DNA from: Cocleimonas sp.
GTDB taxonomy: Bacteria; Pseudomonadota; Gammaproteobacteria; Thiotrichales; Thiotrichaceae
Direction: 5' to 3'
DNA: 19,720 bases
Assembly: GCA_023145535.1 (NCBI GenBank)
Contig: JAGLDQ010000115.1
Location: forward strand, 1 to 19,720
Program-made: the position numbers and the translations under genes
Part shown: positions 6,820 through 16,500 of the stretch, piece after piece
How positions within the stretch are numbered: the stretch's first letter is position 1
How the letters are laid out: each line of letters opens with the position of its first letter
The notes under the pieces: generated by a model
Database searches by the model: none
What the model was told of the DNA's origin: nothing
Seen by the model: the letters and a program-made list of their open reading frames with translations, nothing else

Positions 6820-8370
6820 TTAATCTGCTCCGCCACCACCACCCATCATCATCATCGAAGCTACCCATGCTGCTACGTCGGCCTGATCGATGTCACCATC
6901 CATTTGGAAGTCACCTACCTCAGAAGAGAACCAGTCAAAGAAGCCTGCACCTGCGCTACCTTGGGCACCTGTTGCTCCCGTTGAACCTTGAGCGCCTGTA
7001 GCGCCTTGAGAACCAGTAGCACCTTGAGAACCTGTCGCTCCAGTAGAACCTTGAGAACCTTCTGCTCCATTAGAACCTTGAGCGCCAGTTGCACCTTGAG
7101 AACCTGTCGCTCCTTGAGCACCTTGAGCGCCAGTAGAACCTTGTGCTCCCGCGGCGCCTTGAGCACCTGTTGCTCCAGTTGAACCTTGGGCACCTGTTGC
7201 GCCTTGCGATCCTGTTGCTCCAGTATTACCCATTGCACCTTGTGCGCCAGTTGCGCCATTAGTACCGTTAGTTCCGTTAGTTCCAGCTGCACCTTGTGCG
7301 CCCGTTGCACCGTCTTGACCATCTACACCGTCAATACCATTGGTTCCGTTAGTACCCGCTGCGCCTTGTGCTCCCGTTGCTCCATTAGTACCGTTAGTTC
7401 CATTTGTTCCAGCTGCACCTTGTGAACCTGTTGCGCCTTGCGCTCCAGTTGCTCCATCCGTACCGTTGGTTCCATTTGTACCCGCTGCGCCTGTTGCTCC
7501 TTGAGCGCCCGTTGCACCTTGAGCGCCATCCGCACCATTTGTACCGTTAGTTCCATTTGTACCGTTACTTCCAGCAGCACCTTGCGAGCCTGTTGCACCT
7601 TGTGCTCCCGTTGCGCCGTCTTGACCATCTATACCGTCAATACCGTTGGTTCCATTTGTTCCGTTAGTACCATTTGTTCCGTTAGTACCGTTTGTTCCAT
7701 TAGCGCCAGCTGCACCTTGAGCACCATCAGCGCCATTTGTACCGTTAGTTCCATTTGTACCTGCTGCGCCTTGAGCGCCATCAGCACCGTTAGTTCCAGC
7801 AGAGCCTTGTGGGCCCCTTCCGCCTTGAGATCCTGTAGGCCCTTGAGAACCAGTTGCACCTGTTGCGCCAGTTGCACCTTGTGAACCCGCAGGCCCTTCA
7901 GAGCCTTGTGGGCCTCTTCCGCCTTGAGATCCTGTAGGCCCTTGAGCGCCTGTTGCACCTGGTGCTCCAGATTCACCTTGTGGGCCTGCTGGTCCTTCAG
8001 AACCCTGTGGCCCTTGAGTTCCACCAGTATATCCTCTCTCTATAGTTGAACCTGTATCACCCTTAGTATCACCCTTAGCTCCCGTGTTAGTACCTGCACT
8101 TCCACCTTTGCTGGCACCTCCACCTTTACTCGCACTTCCTTCTTCACCTTTGTCAGGCACGCTTTTACCGCCTTCATCTCCACCCGCTTGTAAGCTTTGG
8201 ATTAACTGCATGATCATATTTAGCAACTGCTCAAGAACAGCTCCTTTATTACCCATACCATCAATATTTAGTCCACCGCCAACCTTAGGACTTCCTGTAT
8301 CACCTTTATCGGCAGAGCTGCATGCTGCACAATTACTAGCGTGTGACGTATTATTTACATTCAACGACAT
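6820..8370 (-). CDS. Collagen-like Gly-X-Y repeat protein with harpin-like head and dockerin-type tail
   Basis: 516 residues. Residues 1-30 are rich in Ser/Asn/Thr with two Cys (14, 17) and no Sec-type hydrophobic core. Residues 45-61 (VLEQLLNMIMQLIQSLQ) form an amphipathic helix inside a Gly/Ser/Lys-rich region. Residues 117-473 are 119 uninterrupted Gly-X-Y triplets, mainly GTN, GAQ, GAT, GSQ and GST, with Pro only near the start (GPQ, GPA, GPT). The tail has FFDWF (477-481), then a calcium loop D-x-Q-x-D-G-x-I-D-x-x-D (487-498) matching one dockerin type I repeat, then MMMMGGGGG. AAAGG lies ten bases before the ATG. The head recalls harpins such as Hpa1 (Gly-rich with an LDQLLTQLIMALLQ helix), so T3SS export is possible. 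Many Thr in the Y position could be glycosylated, as in BclA. Function is otherwise unknown. Confidence 0.9.
   Translation of the reverse strand: MSLNVNNTSHASNCAACSSADKGDTGSPKVGGGLNIDGMGNKGAVLEQLLNMIMQLIQSLQAGGDEGGKSVPDKGEEGSASKGGGASKGGSAGTNTGAKGDTKGDTGSTIERGYTGGTQGPQGSEGPAGPQGESGAPGATGAQGPTGSQGGRGPQGSEGPAGSQGATGATGATGSQGPTGSQGGRGPQGSAGTNGADGAQGAAGTNGTNGTNGADGAQGAAGANGTNGTNGTNGTNGTNGTNGIDGIDGQDGATGAQGATGSQGAAGSNGTNGTNGTNGADGAQGATGAQGATGAAGTNGTNGTDGATGAQGATGSQGAAGTNGTNGTNGATGAQGAAGTNGTNGIDGVDGQDGATGAQGAAGTNGTNGTNGATGAQGAMGNTGATGSQGATGAQGSTGATGAQGAAGAQGSTGAQGAQGATGSQGATGAQGSNGAEGSQGSTGATGSQGATGSQGATGAQGSTGATGAQGSAGAGFFDWFSSEVGDFQMDGDIDQADVAAWVASMMMMGGGGGAD
6952..8022 (-). repeat. DNA encoding the Gly-X-Y triplet array, with 99-bp tandem units
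   Basis: A 9-bp periodic, low-complexity tract lies inside the collagen-like gene. Larger units occur within it. Residues 120-152 and 153-185 form two 33-residue copies (GPQGSEGPAG ... GPTGSQGGR) followed by a partial third. Their DNA at 7900-7941 and 7801-7842 differs at one of 42 bases. A second duplicated block (GIDG[IV]DGQDGATGAQG) lies at about 243-258 and 346-361. The near-identity points to recent expansion by slippage or recombination. Confidence 0.85.
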
Positions 8371-8978
8371 TTTTAATATACCTTTAATTTTTTCATAATT
8401 TACATTTTATGATCTCAAGAATTGAAACCAAAATAATGCTCGATTATTGTGTTGCCTTGAAGACAGCAAACAATAAGTATTGAAGTGAATACAACAGAAT
8501 TTTGGGGATATACTCGTTTCACGAAATATATGAATTAGTAAGCATTAAACTCACTGAAACTTATCTAGATCATCATCCTTGATATAACCGCATTCTCCAA
8601 ATTCACTCAGTTACGAGTCCTACACAAAACTTCCATGACACTCAAACTTGTACAGGCCAAGTACGACGTATTTTTAGGTTTAATTTTAATTTAGCGCTAG
8701 CTTGGCTGTGACAACCGACCATTAACAATCGCTAAACGGTCATTTTCTTATTTTGCCAACGTTAAGCTTCAAAATAAAACCTTAACGTCGTAGGATCTCA
8801 TCAAACAGGTATAAAAAATATTTATTTATATCAATCATTTAACATTTAAATACCGTTGTTCAAATATCGAACTAAAAGCGAGATCCTCTTACTTAACGAC
8901 CGCCAAAGGTAGGCAATATGCAACCGCATAACTCTCTGCTATTGGTGACCTTATTTACAGTTTGCTAGACTAATCAGC
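8371..8978. other. 608-base intergenic region between divergent collagen-like and helicase genes
   Basis: No credible gene seen. It should hold divergent promoters. For the collagen-like gene a weak candidate on the minus strand is TTGGTT (8426-8431 on plus) 16 bases from TAAAAT (8404-8409 on plus). For the helicase gene a weak candidate is TTGGTG, 18 bases, TAGACT just before the ATG. A perfect 8-bp inverted repeat ACGTTAAG / CTTAACGT (8759-8766, 8781-8788) lies mid-region and could be an operator or a hairpin. The unusual length is not explained. Confidence 0.4.
8759..8788. repeat. Inverted repeat ACGTTAAG-N14-CTTAACGT
   Basis: Two perfect 8-base arms are separated by 14 bases in the long divergent intergenic region. 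There is no T-tract after either arm, so a terminator is unlikely. A binding site for a dimeric regulator is one option, and chance is another. Confidence 0.4.
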
Positions 8979-11807
8979 ATGAAAATACTTCTTTATAACG
9001 ATCTGAATCACCAAAAAATAAATGGCTTTGAAAAATTACGTTATTACCTTGAGCAAGATGATTTTCGCTCTGCGGAAGTGAAAAAAGTGGGGGATAATCT
9101 TTATCGTGCGCGTTTAAATCGTAGTGATCGTTTATTATTTTCTATTTATCGTTATAAAGATTGTACCTATGCATTGCTACTGGAATACATTCAGCACCAT
9201 CGCTATGAAAAGTCTCGTTTTTTACGACAGGGTGCCACAATCGATGAAAGCCGTATTCCTGATATGAGCCTGCAACAAATCACGCCTGAAGCTTTACCCT
9301 TCATCAGTAGCGATAGCACACAATTTAACTTGCTCGATAAACCGATCTGTTTTGATAAACCTCAGGGCGATATTTATCAACAAGCATTGCCACTTATTAT
9401 TATTGGCTCGGCGGGTAGCGGTAAAACAAGCTTGATTTTGGAAAAAATAAAAAAAATGAAAGGGGATATTTTATATGTTAGCCAATCCGCCTATCTTGTT
9501 GAAACATCAAAAGATTTATATCAATCTTTTGATTATCAAAACAATCATCAGCGATTACAGTTTTTAAGCTTTGAAGAATTTATTGAGAGCATTCAAATCC
9601 CTCAATACAAAGTGGCTGACCGTAAAATTTTTCAGCAATGGTTTGCACGCATTGAGCAAAGTAGCCCTATTAAAGATAGCTACAAGTTATTGGAAGAGTT
9701 TCGCGGTGTTATTACGGGTAACTTCAATCGCAAAACGAATGGACAAGCCTTTCTCAGTCGTAAACTCTATTTCTCATTAGGTATTAAGCAATCTATCTTT
9801 TTACCCCAAGAAAGAAAGGCTGTCTATGCGCTATTTCAACGCTATTTAAGCTTTCTAAATGAGCAACACTATTACGATATTAATCTGATTTGCCATGAAT
9901 ATCTCACCCTAGCAGTACCGAAGTATGATTATGTGGTTATTGATGAAGTTCAGGATCTTACTAATGTCCAGTTGGCATTGATATTAAAAACATTGCGATG
10001 CGCCCCACAGTTTTTGTTGTGTGGCGATGCCAATCAAGTGGTGCATCCTAATTTCTTTTCTTGGAATAAAATCAAGTCCTTATTTTTTCGGCCTCATGCT
10101 ACACAGCAAAAGCAATCATTGATCCGCATACTGGATGGTAATTATCGCAACTCCATTGATGTCACACAAATTGCAAATAAAATTCTCAAACTTAAAACAC
10201 AACGCTTTGGTTCTATTGATAAGGAAAGCCATTATTTAATGCGCGCACATGAAGGTGCAAAGGGCTGTATTAAGCTTTTACCCAATCAACCCGCTATGAG
10301 TAAAGAGCTCAACCTAAAAACGAAAAATTCAACGCGTTATGCCGTGATTGTGTTGGATGATTCAAGCAAACAAAGGGCGCAGACATTATTTTCCACGCCG
10401 TTAATTTTTACGATTCAAGAAGCGAAAGGATTGGAGTATGACAATATTATTCTTTTTGATTGCATTAGTCGTCATGCAACCCGCTATCAAAAAATCACAC
10501 AAGGCATCCAGCTTAAGGATATACAGCAAGAAATAAAATACGCACGCAATAAGGATAAAACGGATAAATCCGCTGAAGCGTATAAATTTCATATCAATGC
10601 ACTCTATGTTGCGGTCACGCGCGCTATTAAAAACATCTATTGGCTAGAATCAGAAGTCAACCAGCCTATTCTTAAATTGCTTGGCTTAGAATACAGTGAT
10701 CACACGCTGGAGTTTAAAAAACAGCAATCGTCTAATAATGAATGGCAACAACAGGCGAATAAACTAGAACGACAAGGCCAACAGCAGCAAGCAGAAAAAA
10801 TTCGCACCGAAATATTGCAGCAACAAACACCTGACTGGACGGTCTATGACAACAAGAGTATTCAAGATTTATTACATTTAGCACTTCATGAACAGCAGCG
10901 TAAAGCAAAGCTGAGATTATTTGAGTATTCTCTGGTTTATGATGACAAACTCTACCGTAACGAGCTGATACAGGCGGATTTCAAACCCGCATTAAATCCT
11001 AAAAATGGTCATGGATTACTGCATAAGAAATACTTTATGAATTATCAAAGTAAGAACTTAAGCGCAGTGATTCAGTTAATTCATCGTTATGGCGTTGATT
11101 TTCGTAATACCTTCAATCAAACGCCATTGATGATCGCGACTCAATATGGAAATATTAAGCTGATTCATTGGTTAGTTGCACAAAAGGCCGATAAAAGCCT
11201 AACCAATAATAAAGGGCATAATGCCTTCCAAACGGCACTTTATCTTTCATGGAAAGATAAACAGTATGCACAGGAAAAACTACTGCGTGTCTTTCTAGCC
11301 TTATCTCCAGAAAACATGCATTTACGCATTAATAATCAAACCATTAAACTGGATAAAAATCGCATTGAGTTTTTTCTGATCAATTTAATAATGGTGCTTT
11401 TTTATGAAACATTACCCCACAAAATGATTTTTACTGGGGGCGGATTTACCCCGCATGATTTGATCGAATCCCTTGCTAACTTCCCTTCCTATTTATTGCA
11501 TGAGACGCTCTATGATCATGACTATATTAGCGAAGTATTTGCAACCCATAAAATGCATAGTGGTAATCCACAAGGGCTTGAATTATTTTATCGTGTCATG
11601 CCTGATAATTATTTGCTTAATCCTAATATTTCACTACGGATTAATGAAGAGTGGGTGGCGATTTATGATTTATTAAGCTTTGATCAACTCAGCATGAAGC
11701 ACGAGAAAAAACTGGGAATGATTGATGTTGATCTGTTTTATTCGGGGGTTTTGGAGGACTTAAAGGTGCAATATAAGCATGTTTTAGGATTGGAAGTCCG
11801 TGAATAA
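8979..11807 (+). CDS. UvrD/PcrA-like SF1 helicase with RelE/ParE-like N-terminus and ankyrin C-terminus
   Basis: 942 residues. Residues 1-85 resemble a RelE/ParE-fold toxin: VKKVGDNLYRARLNRSDRLLF, then ALLLEYIQHHRYEKSRF. The helicase core follows: Walker A GSAGSGKT (143-150), Walker B VVIDEVQD (319-326), LLCGDANQ (347-353), DGNYRN (386-391), TIQEAKGLEYD (478-488) and ALYVAVTRA (541-549). A Gln-rich linker (582-616) leads to about two to three ankyrin repeats (about 675-775; NQTPLMIATQYGNIKLIHWLV is the clearest), then an unassigned C-terminal region. It probably translocates on DNA or RNA using ATP. The RelE-like part may bind RNA/ribosomes or be structural. No antitoxin gene is adjacent. It stands alone, convergent with the TPR gene. 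There is no clear ribosome site before the ATG. Confidence 0.85.
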   Translation: MKILLYNDLNHQKINGFEKLRYYLEQDDFRSAEVKKVGDNLYRARLNRSDRLLFSIYRYKDCTYALLLEYIQHHRYEKSRFLRQGATIDESRIPDMSLQQITPEALPFISSDSTQFNLLDKPICFDKPQGDIYQQALPLIIIGSAGSGKTSLILEKIKKMKGDILYVSQSAYLVETSKDLYQSFDYQNNHQRLQFLSFEEFIESIQIPQYKVADRKIFQQWFARIEQSSPIKDSYKLLEEFRGVITGNFNRKTNGQAFLSRKLYFSLGIKQSIFLPQERKAVYALFQRYLSFLNEQHYYDINLICHEYLTLAVPKYDYVVIDEVQDLTNVQLALILKTLRCAPQFLLCGDANQVVHPNFFSWNKIKSLFFRPHATQQKQSLIRILDGNYRNSIDVTQIANKILKLKTQRFGSIDKESHYLMRAHEGAKGCIKLLPNQPAMSKELNLKTKNSTRYAVIVLDDSSKQRAQTLFSTPLIFTIQEAKGLEYDNIILFDCISRHATRYQKITQGIQLKDIQQEIKYARNKDKTDKSAEAYKFHINALYVAVTRAIKNIYWLESEVNQPILKLLGLEYSDHTLEFKKQQSSNNEWQQQANKLERQGQQQQAEKIRTEILQQQTPDWTVYDNKSIQDLLHLALHEQQRKAKLRLFEYSLVYDDKLYRNELIQADFKPALNPKNGHGLLHKKYFMNYQSKNLSAVIQLIHRYGVDFRNTFNQTPLMIATQYGNIKLIHWLVAQKADKSLTNNKGHNAFQTALYLSWKDKQYAQEKLLRVFLALSPENMHLRINNQTIKLDKNRIEFFLINLIMVLFYETLPHKMIFTGGGFTPHDLIESLANFPSYLLHETLYDHDYISEVFATHKMHSGNPQGLELFYRVMPDNYLLNPNISLRINEEWVAIYDLLSFDQLSMKHEKKLGMIDVDLFYSGVLEDLKVQYKHVLGLEVRE

Positions 11808-11825
11808 GTGCTTTTTTGGCCATCT

Positions 11826-11852
11826 TCAGAGGCCATTAAAAAGGGCCTCTGA
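11826..11852. terminator. Hairpin terminator between convergent helicase and TPR genes
   Basis: A 9-bp perfect stem TCAGAGGCC / GGCCTCTGA with a nine-base A-rich loop, starting 19 bases after the helicase stop. It is followed by CCCAAATTTTCTT on the plus strand, so the U-run is weak and displaced. It probably ends the helicase transcript and might act on both strands. Confidence 0.55.
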
Positions 11853-11996
11853 TCCCAAATTTTCTTAGCCCGTAGGACGGATGCATTCACAAATGAAAAC
11901 ACCACCCCTATCGATAACCCATAAGAAAATAGCCTAGAACAACGCTCTGAGCTATTTTATAATCATCACCAAACTTGTCATATTAACGCTAACGAA

Positions 11997-12476
11997 TCAG
12001 AGTCTCCTTAATTCCCTAAGGCGCTCAGCAACTTGTTTTTTAGTCTGATCATCCACGCCAAGCAGTAAACACATTTCAAAATCTTTGATTGCCAATGGGT
12101 AGGCTTTCATCTCCTGATACAGGTAGGCTCTATTGATATAACTCAGTAAATTTTTAGAGTCGAGCTGAATAGCTTTTGCGAAGTATTTTAACGCAAGCTC
12201 ATGTTTTTCTAATCGATACAAAATTGTCGCAATCGTGCTATAAATAACCGCATGTTGATAACCTAATTCCACTGCTTTTTTTAGATCTCTTAGTGCCAAA
12301 TCATATTTTTTTAGCACCGAATAAAGTGTCCCTCGGTTAACATACGCCATCCCATGTTCAGGATCATATTCTATCACATGATTTAACAGCCTCAGTCCTC
12401 CTTCATGGTCACCTTCTGAAATTAACACTCTTGCTTTTAGGCAGGCTGTGGGTAAATCTATTTTTCTCTCACTCAT
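11997..12476 (-). CDS. Tetratricopeptide (TPR) repeat protein
   Basis: 159 residues, almost entirely TPR repeats at about 8-40, 42-74, 76-108 and 110-143. The TPR signature residues are visible (for example AYVNRGTLYSVLKKYDLALRDLKKAVELG and KHELALKYFAKAIQLD). There is no signal peptide and no membrane segment, so it is a cytosolic scaffold or adaptor. The size is close to that of T3SS class-II chaperones (SycD/LcrH), but the sequence reads as a generic TPR and the distance from the T3SS cluster is large, so I do not call it a chaperone. It is a single gene, divergent from the unknown gene at 12762, with a weak leader before its ATG. Confidence 0.85.
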   Translation of the reverse strand: MSERKIDLPTACLKARVLISEGDHEGGLRLLNHVIEYDPEHGMAYVNRGTLYSVLKKYDLALRDLKKAVELGYQHAVIYSTIATILYRLEKHELALKYFAKAIQLDSKNLLSYINRAYLYQEMKAYPLAIKDFEMCLLLGVDDQTKKQVAERLRELRRL

Positions 12477-12750
12477 TTTTATGATCTCACTATTTTTATA
12501 GAATTTTTTGCATCAATAGTCTGAAAAATCTTATTTAATATATCTACCATTTTATTTTTTCAGTTAATTCTCTTCTAGTATCTACTGAGCATCAACATTC
12601 CTATAGAAGTACATTGATACGCTAGTCGTTGGCAACGATAAGCGGTAGGCGGTTAAGTTGCCTCTAATGTATGTTTTTTCTTCTCATTTTTTCCATTACT
12701 AAATTTTGATTTAGGCGTAAACTATTTCCCACTTTAGGGATAATCAGACA

Positions 12751-12755
12751 AAGGA
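12751..12755 (+). promoter_or_regulatory. Ribosome binding site (AAGGA) of the 12762 gene
   Basis: AAGGA six bases before the ATG fixes this start. The rest of the 285-base divergent gap (12477-12761) is AT-rich. It holds GGCAAC / GTTGCC arms (12631-12636, 12657-12662) of unknown meaning, and I could not find a convincing promoter pair in it. Confidence 0.7.
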
Positions 12756-12761
12756 AAAACC

Positions 12762-13577
12762 ATGCACCTAACAACACAAGATGCTGACTTGTTTTTTGAA
12801 TTAACGTGGTCATTGCAGTTTTTTGTAAACCAACAAATAAAAAAATTTCCAGACATTCAAACAGTGAAAGAGTATAAAAATACGTTAGCGAGTGAAGACA
12901 AAGGCATTATCAAGGACACCCTCTACACATCACCCCACTTCTTTGATGACTATATTGCTAAAAACCCTGATAATTTTAATCAAGAAAAACTAGAGGTTAT
13001 TCGTGCATGGAAGCAATTTGTTCAAGGGAAATTTCAGATCGAACGATTTCTTAAAAAACACGCCATTTTTATTCATGAGAATAATAGCGTGTATGCGGTT
13101 GTAGGTCTCTATGATGGCTTTGATGAAATGATTCATAAAAGTCATCTTCCTACTTTGGTTGAAGCAACCCTACTGCCCTTTAAAGGCAAACTTGTTTATG
13201 ACGGATTGCTGCGCTCTTATAATATTCATTTTGGTCGCAATACAAAAGCTGAGCTAAAGGAAGACTATATGCGGGCTAAACAAAATGGCCGAATTATTGA
13301 TAGCTTTGATAAAAAATCAAAAACAACCCAACAAGCCATTACCACTACCCATTATTCTAAAGAAATTAAAGATCTGTTACGTATTAGTAAAAAGCTACGG
13401 GGCGGCGCTAGCCAGCCTCTTCTCAACTCTCCCGTGTTTAGCCTCGTCAAAGCGGCTACCGAACTTGCTGATCAAGCGGTTATTAAGCAGGCTAATATTG
13501 ATGACATTTATCAAACCATTCGTAAACTAGATAGAGCTAGAAATAAGCTCATTACTATTTTAGATCGTATGGAATGA
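12762..13577 (+). CDS. Protein of unknown family
   Basis: 271 residues, soluble, no signal peptide or membrane segment. I do not recognise it with certainty. The N-terminal half is mostly helical with aromatic-rich stretches (DADLFFELTWSLQFFVNQQI). A central segment, VEATLLPFKGKLVYDGLLRSYNIHFG (133-158), is the best candidate for a conserved core. The 185-220 region is Lys/Thr-rich and low in complexity. The C-terminus is charged and helical (IRKLDRARNKLITILDRME). The gene is monocistronic, well translated to judge by its ribosome site, and ends 16 bases before the convergent end of the RND permease gene. The codon and base composition look like those of its neighbours. Confidence 0.8.
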   Translation: MHLTTQDADLFFELTWSLQFFVNQQIKKFPDIQTVKEYKNTLASEDKGIIKDTLYTSPHFFDDYIAKNPDNFNQEKLEVIRAWKQFVQGKFQIERFLKKHAIFIHENNSVYAVVGLYDGFDEMIHKSHLPTLVEATLLPFKGKLVYDGLLRSYNIHFGRNTKAELKEDYMRAKQNGRIIDSFDKKSKTTQQAITTTHYSKEIKDLLRISKKLRGGASQPLLNSPVFSLVKAATELADQAVIKQANIDDIYQTIRKLDRARNKLITILDRME

Positions 13578-13593
13578 GTAACCCCGTTAGAGA

Positions 13594-16500
13594 CTACTCA
13601 GGATAATCTCGCCGCCCAAAAGCAATCAAAAAAGCGTTCCATAGATAAGCAAATATCCGCTTTATATCTTCCAAAATTAAATAAAAGGAAGGGATAAGAA
13701 ACAGTGTCAACAAGGTGGCAAATAAAATACCAAACCCTAGTGATACTGCCATCGGGATCAAAAATTGCGCTTGGGTGCTTTTGTCAAAGATTAGCGGCGT
13801 AAGTCCTGCAAAGGTCGTCACGGAGGTGAGCAAAATAGGACGAAAACGTGCGCCCCCTGCAAAACGGATCGCTTCAATCAGCGGCATCCCTGCCTTGATG
13901 CGTTTATTGGTATAGTCCACCAATACCAGCGAGTCGTTGACAACAACGCCCATTAGCGCAAGCATCCCCATCATGCTGCTAATACTTAGGTTAATCCCCA
14001 TAATCACATGCCCCAGTATTGCGCCTGTAAGACTAAATGGGATAACGATCATCACCATAATCGGCTGAAAATAGGACTGCAATGGAATCGCGAGCAATAC
14101 ATAAATCATAATCAGGGCGATAATAAAACCTGACATTAAGCTTTGTCCAAATTTCTTCTGCTCCAGTTGCTCCCCTTCGGGATCAAAATTAATAGCAGGA
14201 TACGCTTTTAGCAATTCTCTTATCCACTCATTCATGGTTTCTGTAATCGCCGATGCATCTGCTTTTTTCTTATCCAGATCAGAGGTGATATTGATAATGC
14301 GTTTACGATCAACACGGGATATTTTTGCCATCCCCTTTCCAATAACCAAATCAGCAACATCCAATAACGGTATATCAACCCCCTTTGGGGTTTTAATTTT
14401 TAAGTTTTGGAGGTCAGAAAGCGAATAACGTTCTTCTTTTGGGTACTGCACCATGACTTTCACTTCAGACTGGTTACGCTGAATGCGTTGTGCTTCTGCA
14501 CCAGAAATCGCATTTCTGACCTGTTGTCCGAGGGTTACCATATTGATCCCTAATTGCTCTGCTTCAGGTTTTAGCCGCAATTGTACTTCCGTCTTCCCTA
14601 CCTCGAAACTATTTTTTATATCAAACAGATTATCAAATTCGCCCAATCTGATTTTTATTTTTTCGCCGACTTCATTCAGTTCCTCAAAATCATAGCCTGT
14701 GAGTTGGATATTAATGGGATCACCGCCACGTCCCATTTCTGCGCGGAAACTTAGCTCTTGCACACCAGGAATCGTACCAATTAACCGGCGCCATTCAGCC
14801 ACTAATTGGCGGGTTGTTATGGTGTTTTTACGAATTTCAGGCGGCATCACTTCAAATGAAACACTTGCTTTGTGTGATTTACCCCTCGTACTATCCTTCG
14901 GACGGCGCGAGCCTCCTGAGCCAATCGTAACCAGTATATGCTGAATAATAGACTCACCATTGGGTTCTTTATGGATTTGTTGCAGTTTTTCAGCGGCACG
15001 AGTCATCCGCATAATATGGCGCGAGGTGGTTTCAACGGCCGTTCCTTCTGGCATTAGTAAGGTGGCGGAAACATATTCACTGGCAATACGCGGAAAGAAA
15101 ACATACTTATAGCGTCCACTCATTACCATCGCCAAGGTTATTGCCAAGACAACAATAAAAACAGCAACCGTGGCATAACGCCAATTCAGAGAGAACTCCA
15201 AAATAGGGCGATGTATTTTATCAACATAGCGTTCTAGCCCCTGTGCAATCCCTTGTTGTATCCGTGTAAACAACCCTGCTTTATTGGGATCACGTTTTTT
15301 TACATGCTGTAAATGGGCGGGCAGAATCATTTTTGATTCAATCAACGAGAACAACAGCACGGGAATCACAATCATCGGGATTTGAGCAAAGATGGGCGCA
15401 CGCTGACCATCTAACAATAATAACGGCATAAAAGCGGCTACCGTTGTTAAAACACCAAAGGTGACAGGTATCGCCATTTCTTGCGTGCCTTCAATAGCCG
15501 CTTTAACGGGGTCATTATGCTGTTGTAAATGGGTATAAACATTTTCTCCTGTGACAATGGCATCATCCACCACAATCCCTAGCACGATAATAAAGGCAAA
15601 CATGCTGACAATATTCAGTGTTACGCCAATATAGGGCATCACCAGTAATGCGCCCAAAAAACTAATCGGAATGCCTAAGCCAACCCACCATGCCAGTGCG
15701 GGGCGAAGAAATAAGGTCAGTAGGATAAAAACCAATAAAATACCTTGCAGCGCACTCTTGAGCAGCGTATTTAAACGCGCCTCAACCACCTTAGATTGAT
15801 CCCGCCAATAGCTTAGTTTTACTCCTTTAGGTAAGCTATGATTACGCTCTTTGATATAATTTTTTACCGTGGTTGCCAATTTAATGGCATTTTGATCACC
15901 CACACGGTAAATATTAATAAAAGCGGCAGCCATACCATCAAATCGGCTATACAGCGGATCATCATTAAAACCATCAATAATTGTGGCAATCTCTCCCAAA
16001 CGGATGCGGGTGCCATCGGTGCGACTGAGGATGCTGATATTGGCAAAGTCTGCTTTGGTGTAGGCTTGCCCTAATGAGCGCACACGAATATCGCCCGAGA
16101 GGGTTTTAATCGTGCCAGCGGGTATATCTCGCGAACTATTTTTGATACGAGTTGCAACGCCTGAGAGCGTTAAACCATATTGCTCCAGCACTGCTTTGGG
16201 AATAGTAATACTGATTTCCCATGCGCGTATACCGCCCAGCGCCAATTGTGTAATCCCTGCTAAATTGCGTAATTCATCACGAATCGATTCAGCCGTTTTT
16301 CTTAATTGCCGTTCATTATCACCTTTCATGCCAATCACCACGGTAATGACATTCCGCAAACGTACCTGTTGTTCGACCAACGTACGCTCAACACCTTCTG
16401 GAAAATTACCAATCCCATCAATACGGGATTTTATGTCATTCAGTACTTTAGTGGTGTCATAACCCTCACGAACTTCGACACGTAACAATGCCGAACCTTC

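Noticed and set aside
6952..8022. CRISPR-like regular repeats
   Set aside because: The period is 9 bases with protein-coding triplets and no unique spacers. It is a collagen-type coding repeat.
6915..8024. Several long open frames on both strands inside the collagen-like gene
   Set aside because: They are by-products of the 9-base periodic, stop-poor repeat. The Gly-X-Y frame is the only one with a sensible head, tail and ribosome site.
11997..12476. TPR protein as a SycD/LcrH-type T3SS chaperone
   Set aside because: The size fits, but the repeats are generic TPRs, the typical SycD N-terminus is not seen, and the gene is far from the T3SS cluster.
12700..12750. Promoter from TTGATT and GATAAT before the 12762 gene
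   Set aside because: The spacing is about 27 bases, and the predicted start would lie on the ribosome site.
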